Below are positions 44,594 through 64,000 of a DNA stretch of 64,000 nucleotides, piece after piece. Position 1 is the first letter of the stretch; each line of letters begins with the position of its first letter. The notes below the pieces were generated by a model that saw only the letters and a program-made list of their open reading frames with translations, was not told the DNA's origin and ran no database searches. This stretch comes from Pterobdella sp. o SKG-2022. Lineage: Eukaryota; Annelida; Clitellata; Hirudinida; Piscicolidae. The stretch spans positions 7,003,607-7,067,606 of the forward strand of contig OZ038325.1 of NCBI GenBank assembly GCA_964035795.1, read 5' to 3'. The translations under genes and the position numbers were made by a program.

Positions 44594-47585
44594 AGCGACC
44601 AAACAGCCAAATATTATTAATGAATACGAACACACATAAATTGCTTATTACTCCCACGGGAACCCTTCTTATCAACGCATCTATTTATAATTATAAAATA
44701 TACATATCTTATTCATTACTTTATATTCTTATGATTTTATGCTGTGACTTTTATTATTGTCGATTCTGTTATTTCCATTTTTTCCTATATTTTGTTTTTC
44801 ATGAATTTGTTTCTATGATGTTCTCTTATGGATTTATTAATTCTATTTTTTTTTTGTTGGTTTTATTATTTTGCTCTTGGTGATTCCATACTATGGTTTT
44901 AATATCATTGTCTATATTTTCATGACTTCATAGCAGACTTTTTATGATATTTTTTTTTATAGAACTTCATTTTTTATTTTATTTCCATTATATCACAAAA
45001 AATTATTTTTTGTATACTTTTTTTGTCTTTCATTATTCATATCAATAATTTTATTGGTTTTGTCATTCATTCATACTGTGACTTTATTATTTCCATTGAC
45101 GTTCCCAACTCCATCTTTCTTTTTCTTTTACCTACTCCGTCACTTTTTTTTTTCCCAGCCTAATTTTTCACCATATTCAGTTTCATTGTTTTATTTTTCA
45201 ATCATTTTTTCCAATTTTTTAAAATATAGTTTTTTCATCTTTCTTTTTTTTTTTTTTAAAGCTTCATTTTCCTCATCCTCCTCCTCTTCAGTCTCTTTTT
45301 TCTTTATAGCGATTAATACCTGATACATAAAATATAAAAATTAATGAAGAATTGCTGCCATAAAATCGAATGCCCAAATACCATCAGACGAATCTTCAAA
45401 ACTAAGCTCCACAAAAATAATGAATTACCCAGACCTTTCTAGTCATAATACATTTTTTTTCTCAAATATTCAAAGGAATAATTATAAAGCAGATTTCAAA
45501 CAGTCAGACTCAAAATCAACACAAAATTAAGAATTTCTGTCCAAACTCAATGAAAATCACCGAAATATAAAAATTATAGCACAAGAATCAATATCGAATC
45601 TCATAACCTATCATTCCAACATTCATTACCACATTAATACAAACTTATTGGTGAATAACATATGGCTGCGTTGATACCGACACAAATGTACAAAACACTC
45701 AAAAAAAAGATAGTTACATCAAAAACCACATCTACCAATTAGCAACATAAACCCATATCTAACCATCAACTTTACATTCACAACCCCATTAACCTAACCA
45801 CCAAAACTGCACAAAAGACATTCTGAGCACCTATTACCAATCAAGAAAACCCAGCACCTTCGATTCGAAGACATAAAGAGGGTGAGACTGCAATCAGAAC
45901 ATTATCTGCCCATGCGCCGTCACGCCTGTCTGCCATGAAATATGCTTTCGCCTCGCGTTGTGCCTCTTTCTTTCTTTTCTTGTCACCTTTCTTTCCTTCA
46001 TTTTCTTCTTTTTTTAAAAATATATTTCATTTATTTATTTTTTTTTTATATTTTAGCTTTTTAGTCGAATATCTTTTTTCTTTTTTTCTTTCATTTTCTT
46101 TTTTATATACGTCCCTCTGTTTACTCTTGTTTATTCCGAGCTTTTTTCTCAAGCCTAATGTTTTTATTTTTCATTTTCTACGCCATTTTCATCACCTCTT
46201 TTTCGAAATATTTATGTTGTTATTGGACAGTCATTAAAACTTTTTTTCGCTAGGTGTCGCCTTGTGGTACATCTTGCAATGTTAATTTAAAACTTTGAAA
46301 AGCATCATCGATTGCACGTCATACTTTTTCACTGAGCAGACGGATAGATGTGTTTCAAACAAATAAAGGCACATACACACATTCACACAAACATTTACAC
46401 ACGCACACACACACCCGCCCGCACACGATCCCACACAGACTCACGCACAGACGCACAAGCACAAGCGACCAATAGGAATGGACGAGAAGCGATAATTAAG
46501 AAGTGATATACAACTCATAACTGGACATACATCTGTGCATACAAAATCATAATTATGAATTGTCCAATCAGCTTTGCGAGCTCCTTTCTATTTATGTGTC
46601 ATTCTTTATTAATGTGCTGCTTTGTGTGTGTATATGTGTGTGCGTGTGTATGTGTGTGCGTGTGTATGTGTGTGCGTGTGTGCACATGAAAATATGTCAA
46701 GTCTTGCAACACCAACCCACAAACATAGCCGTATGAAAATATTGTTTAAACTTGCCGTGGCTCTGATATCATGTTATTTATGCTCTGCCAAATTTTTTCT
46801 CCTCTTTCTCTTTTTTTAATATTGCATCTGTCTACTTGTATTTGTCTGTATGATTATTTGTTTCTTTGCTTGTGTTTGTTTTTTTCTATATCTTCTTGTA
46901 TCTGTTTGCATTCTTTTGTTTCGTTTGAAAGGTGATTAATATTTCTAACTTTTTGTGTCGATAATTCAAAAATAATAAAAATCTGTGCTATGACGTTTGT
47001 TTTTTTCTTGCGTTTTGATTTGAAAAAATTTTTTTTTTTAGTTTTTTTAAATTTCATAAATTATCTTTCCATATTATTCCTGGTTTTCATATCATATTGT
47101 GTGCCATTTCTTATACTCGTATTTGTAGTTTTTTGTGTACTATTTGTTGTGTGGTTTTATACTCACATTTTTAAGTGTAGTTGTCTATTCTATTTTCTTT
47201 GTGTAGTTGTGGCGATCAATGATTTGTCGTTTCTCACACTTTCCATGCTCTCTTATGAGACGCCGTAATCCTTAACAAACATTATGATTTTTATTAATCT
47301 TTTTATTGTTGTTATTATCTTTTTTATTGTTTTTGTTATTGCTGGAGTTTTTAAATTTTTTTATTATGCTGTTTGTTTATTGGTGAATCATATATTGCTA
47401 AAATTTAACAAACCTTCATCAACAAAACTCAACAGCATTTAACAACACAACAATTAACATCAATCAAAATCTGTTCACAACTACTCAAACTACAACAAAC
47501 ACAACACCAACAACTTTTTGTTGTGGACTATTACAACTTCCACAAAACCCACCACAACCCAAAAATAAGCATTTATTAGCACAAC
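44594..47585. other. AT-rich and T-rich spacer
   Basis: About 3 kb without a recognisable exon. T/C-rich blocks (45095-45310 and 45950-46210), a CA-rich patch (46370-46460) and a short TGTGTGCG patch (46620-46685) are present. Confidence 0.55.
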
Positions 47586-47762
47586 AACTATAGTATCAAC
47601 AACAACAACAACAAAAACAACAACAACAACAAAACAACAACAACAAAAAAACAAAAACAAAGAAAACAACAACAACAACAAAAAAAAACAACAACAAAAA
47701 ACAAAAAAATTAACAACAACAACAACAACAAAAATATCAACGAAAACAACAACCACAACAAC
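47586..47762. repeat. Impure (CAA)n tract
   Basis: About 175 bases of CAA triplets broken by AAA and AACAAAAAC. Poly-Val/Leu frames on the minus strand are artefacts. Confidence 0.85.
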
Positions 47763-48199
47763 ATAACGGTGCATATATTATTATAAGAAAATACAAAGCA
47801 TTGGAGGTACATCTAATTGGCCAATCCCATTCTACCCCTGGGACCACTCGCAAAAGATCATAAATAAGAATGCATTTTTGATCTCACATTTATCGCTCTT
47901 TTGTTTGTTCTTTGTTTTTTTTTACTTCTTTGTTTCTTTGGTTTCAAGATTTTGTTGTGTTTTTTTTTTATGTAAATTGCGTCATAATTTTTTTTGATTT
48001 TTGGTTTGAAAATGTGTTTTTTATTTTGAGTTTTGTTTTTTTTTATTTATCAATTGGAAAATCTCCGTGTTTATTGATGGAGGTTTACTTTTGCTCCTCG
48101 TATTTGTTTTGTCACATGTTTTTCATTTTTTATGTTTTTTCGCGTTTTTTGTTTATGTTTTACCGATAGTTCTTGCTTTCTTTATGGATTAATTAAATT

Positions 48200-49620
48200 A
48201 TTATTATTATTATTAAGATTTTTATAGCGCACAGTTATCAATTCAAGATTGCTTCAGAGGCGCTCAAGGTTTGTAAGAGATTACGACTGGGGATGTTTAT
48301 GATATAAGTGAGTTTTCAAAAGTTTGCGAAAGTTCATGAAAGAAGGCGATGAGCGCAAGTTAGAAGGAAGTGAATTCAACAGACGTGGAGTCTGGTGAGA
48401 AAAAGAGCGACTAGTAAACAAGCCTGAAGGAACAGGTTGATGAAGCTGGAGACCAGAGTGCAAGGATCTGAGTGGTTGACGTGTGTGTCTGATTGATAAA
48501 AAATCAAAAAGATAAGCAGGTTGTTCAAGCTTGAGAGTGCACGCAATGAGCCAAAGTAATTTAAACTTCCATTTTTGGGAGACAGGTAGCCAGTGCAAAC
48601 GATCAAGACAGTCGCTGGAAAAGCTGAAATAATCAGCTTGAAGAACCGTCTTGGCCGCGTGGTTTTGGAAAGCCTGAAGTTTGCATAAAAGATAGTTTGG
48701 CTGCTCGCAAAGAAGAGAATTACAGTAGTCCAATCTGGAAAGAACTAGTGAGCTAAAGAGGGCATTAGCAGTGGATAGAGGTAAGAATTTGCGTACTTGT
48801 TTTATGGCATAGATATGGAACTTGAAAGATTAGATTCTTTGAGAAATAAAGTGAGCAAAGTTCAAATTCGAATCTAAAGTGACACCTAAGATTTTGAGCT
48901 TGGAAGAAATAGGAAGTGTGGTGCCGTCGAGAGTTACCACAGAAGGAAGATTGTATTTTGCTAAAAGACGAGAGCTACCTACAAACATCACCTCACTCTT
49001 AGTAGGGTTTAGTTTCAGTTGGGGAAACCAGGAGTTTAGAGCGGAAAGACAACTGGATAATTTAAGAAGAGTGGGGCTAGAATCTGGGTGAAAGACTCCG
49101 GTGAAAAGAGTGATGTCATCAGCGAACTGGTGAAAAAGCAAGTCGTGCTGTACAATAATGCTACACATGAGTGATTTATAAAGAGAGAAGAGGATTGGTC
49201 CCAGAACGGAGCCCTGCGGCACGCCTGAGTTGAGTGATGTAAGAGAAGAGAAATTGTCCATTTTAACGAACTGAGAACGTTGAAAAAGGTAAGAGCGAAA
49301 CCAAGAAAGAGCGAGATCAGAAATATTGAAGTGTCTATTCAAAATATGAATTAAGATATTGTGATCGAGAGTGTCAAAAGCAGCAGAAAGGTCTAGCGAA
49401 ACCAAAACGGTCACATGTCCAGTAGTGCAGATGTTACGAAGACTGTCAGTGATGCGTAAGAGTGTGGTTTCTGTTGAGTGGTGCTTGCGATATGCTGATT
49501 GGAAAGGATTAAAATTAGGAGATGGTGAAACGTGAGAAGTTATTCTGGAATGAACGAGTCTTTCGATAATTTTTGAAATGGTGCTCAAGGGCGGTAGTTC
49601 GAAGGAAGGGTAGGGTCCAA
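48200..49620 (-). mobile_element. 5'-truncated CR1/L2-type non-LTR retrotransposon (LINE)
   Basis: About 1.4 kb of a LINE. It starts abruptly inside the reverse transcriptase near 49620, where AT-rich host DNA resumes. It ends at about 48200 in a 3' UTR reading GCGCTATAAAAATC followed by (TAA)n, a common arrangement for CR1/L2-like elements, whose 3' tails are short repeats. Truncation at the 5' end is typical of target-primed reverse transcription. Candidate target-site duplications are obscured by AT-rich flanks. The coding part is described separately. Confidence 0.9.
48281..49620 (-). pseudogene. LINE ORF2 remnant: reverse transcriptase and C-terminal region
   Basis: This encoded the enzyme that copies LINE RNA into DNA at a nicked target. 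Visible motifs in order: a piece reading SNYRP then STISKIIERL, the RT block LDLSAAFDTLDHN, GVPQGSVLGPILFSLY, and the catalytic FADD (near 49111-49125). These are followed by LKLNPTKSEVMFVG and the thumb/C-terminal region with LDYCNSLL, LHWLPV and LLNSLPSNLRSSPSF. One TAA (complement of 48830-48832) breaks an otherwise continuous frame. A one-base shift at about 49590 separates the SNYRP piece. The endonuclease domain is absent. So few lesions suggest recent insertion, though this copy is dead. Confidence 0.88.
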
Positions 49621-51420
49621 ATTATTTAATTATATAAAAAAACAAGAAAAAAAAATTTTAGTTGTGCAATAAAAAAACATTTCTATGTTTTTTTTCATTT
49701 TTATGTATAATTTTTTTTGGATATTTTTTTTATGTTTGTGCATGTATCATTTTTCAAATCTTTCTTTTTTTGTTTCTATTTTTGCTTATGTTTTCACTTT
49801 TATTTATTTTTGCTTTTGTTTCTAATTTTGTTTTTGTTTTTGTTGTTTTTTTTTGTTCATTTTTCACTGCATCAAACACATGATTTGTTGTTTTTCTTGT
49901 TTACCTTTTCAGACCATTTTTAATTTTGAAAGCTTTTCTTTAATCCTTTTCCTAATCTTATGTTATTATTTGATCTTTTTTTGATGATGAAGAAGATGAT
50001 GATGGTGGAGATAATAATGATGGTTTTGGAGAAGATGGTGTTGAAAAAAATGTAAAAGCTGATGGTGATGAAGAACGAAAAGATGATGAAATATATGATG
50101 ACGATGATGATAATGATGATGATGGTAATGATGACGCTTCTGAAACATCCCATCACTTACTCTCGACACAATTCTCCAACAAAACACAAAGCAAACCCAT
50201 TTCTGAACACTGCAACCCAGCAAAAATAACACCCTTCTTCCTAACACAACCAAATCTCCCATTTCACCAGCACAACCCTTTACACCCTATACTCTCTTCT
50301 CCTAGCACCACGAAAAAGTACACCAAAAGGAGATAAAGGAGGGAGATTGAAATATTAATGCCAATAAAGACTGCATCTCTTGTGATAAGATTCTCCACGG
50401 CTTTGATAAGCGTCTTTCTTGAGCTCACTTTTATCACCATTAAACTTGTCATTTTTGTTTATTTTTTTTGATTTTTTTAAAATTTTGATTTGTTTATAAT
50501 AATAATTTATTTTTGATGTTTCATTTATTTTTATTAATTTATTTTTAAGCTTTCATGTATTATATAATTTTCAATGATATTTGTAGTTTTTTTTATTGAG
50601 TTGTTTTTAATATTGTTCAACATTTTTATTTGTTTAGTTTTATGATTTTTGGTTATTTTTCAAAAAAAAGAATTTAAAAAACAAAATATTAGTACAATTA
50701 TAAGCAAGTGAATAGGTAGAACAAGTAAAATTAAATTTCATAACAATATCAATAGCAATGATGAAGCAAAAAAAACTTAAATATTTAAAAACTTCTTGGG
50801 AATATCTTGTTAAATAAAAAATAGCAAAAAATCAATAAAAACAAAAAAAATAATATAAAAAACACAAAAAAAACTTTGTCATAATAATAATGACATGAAA
50901 AAAATAAAAACAACAACAACATGCTTTAAAGAGAAGGACTTCAAAAGTCTTTCTCCCTTGAGATTTCTTCTTTGTTCTTAAAAAATGTGTCAAAAATGCG
51001 ATAAAATGTTTCTTATTTTTATTTTTTTTTCAACTTTTATTTTTTTTTGTTATCATTGTATTATTAGTATTGTTATTTTTGTTATTATTAATTTTTCTGT
51101 ATTTGTTGACGAAAAATATTTTTCATTTCAGACGATTATAATTTCGAATTGATATTAGCGTATAAATTTTTTTTAGTTCAAAATGAAAAAAAGTAAAAAA
51201 TGAGATCTTTTCTATTACAAACTTTCGAAATACTCGCTAGGGTGGCAAAATCAAAGATAAAAAGTAGATTATTAATAGAACGTTAATGGTTATTTGAATG
51301 AGCTTTAAGCAAAAAAAAGTTATAATCTGAAAATAATTTTTCACATTTCACTCCAAAAATGATGGTAAAAAAGTTTACAAGGTTTTTTATGTTCAACCTT
51401 ACTTACTATTGGTGTTGTCA
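49621..51420. other. Spacer between the LINE and the rod gene
   Basis: T-rich DNA (49680-49900), then a GATGATGAAG-rich acidic-coding-like simple tract (49984-50137), then AT-rich sequence. A minus-strand 62-codon frame with a good ATG context (50264-50452) is noted separately. No gene is recognised with confidence. Confidence 0.5.
50264..50452 (-). CDS. Small open frame with a possible membrane helix, unrecognised
   Basis: 62 codons beginning MTSLMVIKVSSRK after an AAAATG start context. It has a basic, amphipathic N-terminal part and then a hydrophobic run (ISISLLYLLLVYFFVVLG) long enough to span a membrane. Composition is less biased than the neighbouring simple DNA. I recognise no family; it could equally be chance or part of a spliced exon. 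Confidence 0.2.
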   Translation of the reverse strand: MTSLMVIKVSSRKTLIKAVENLITRDAVFIGINISISLLYLLLVYFFVVLGEESIGCKGLCW

Positions 51421-51421
51421 T

Positions 51422-51678
51422 TTTATTACTTTTTATTGTTATTATTATTGATGTTATGACAGCTTTTAATCATAATTATGACTTAATGATTATGCCTGTT
51501 ATTTCAATGCAGAACAATAAAAACTAATAAACAGCAATTTAATCGTTAAAATGTTCTTCTTACCCTGTCTGATATCTAGAGTCCTAACAAACGAGTTTTA
51601 AAGATAAATTTATAAATTTCACCATGAAACATCCAAACGAAAAGAAGGGGGAAAAACCGACCCAGAATAACGGTCCCT
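51422..51678 (-). other. Rod gene 3' UTR with candidate polyadenylation signals
   Basis: After the stop codon the minus strand has two AATAAA hexamers (complements of 51432-51437 and 51422-51427), about 245 bases downstream. In DNA this AT-rich such hexamers are frequent, so the exact 3' end is uncertain. Confidence 0.35.

Positions 51679-64000
<12,322 letters not shown>

Overview
The window is nuclear DNA of an invertebrate animal. It is very AT-rich, its genes are split by introns with GT..AG borders, microsatellites hundreds of bases long are common, and both real genes are animal-specific families. The protein resemblances (mollusc/annelid-type muscle rod, ZFHX zinc-finger protein) and the AT-rich, repeat-laden background suit a lophotrochozoan such as an annelid or mollusc. 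That placement is inference and I could not fix the species.

Layout. (a) 484-3670, minus strand: one large exon of a ZFHX3/ZFHX4/zfh-2 type transcription factor. It carries eight C2H2 fingers and ends at a splice donor, so the homeodomain part lies off the left edge. (b) About 3.8-48.2 kb: a gene-poor stretch of about 44 kb. It holds AT-rich and pyrimidine-rich sequence, cryptic CA/TG-rich sequence and very long microsatellites: three (GATA)n arrays of about 0.6-1 kb (the third lies in (d)), 1.46 kb of (CTT)n, 850 bp of perfect (CTA)n and several (TG)n arrays up to about 310 bp. A few small islands of more complex sequence stand out, including a tRNA-SINE-like fragment, a GC-richer island with a nested hairpin, and clusters of transcription-factor-like sites. 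(c) 48.2-49.6 kb, minus: a 5'-truncated CR1/L2-type LINE with reverse transcriptase and a (TAA)n tail. (d) 51.68-64.0 kb, minus: 19 exons of a myosin-II rod/paramyosin-type coiled-coil protein, running from the window edge to its stop codon (about 829 residues). I rebuilt it exon by exon; every splice phase joins without a frameshift.

The two genes are not an operon and have no evident functional link, other than both being transcribed leftwards. The main points for a second look are: the rod gene's unusual donors (half begin GTT); GTGG-rich sense-strand tracts just inside introns of both genes; the extreme CTT and CTA tracts; and small regulatory-looking islands in the desert. I did not find a convincing new multi-gene system.
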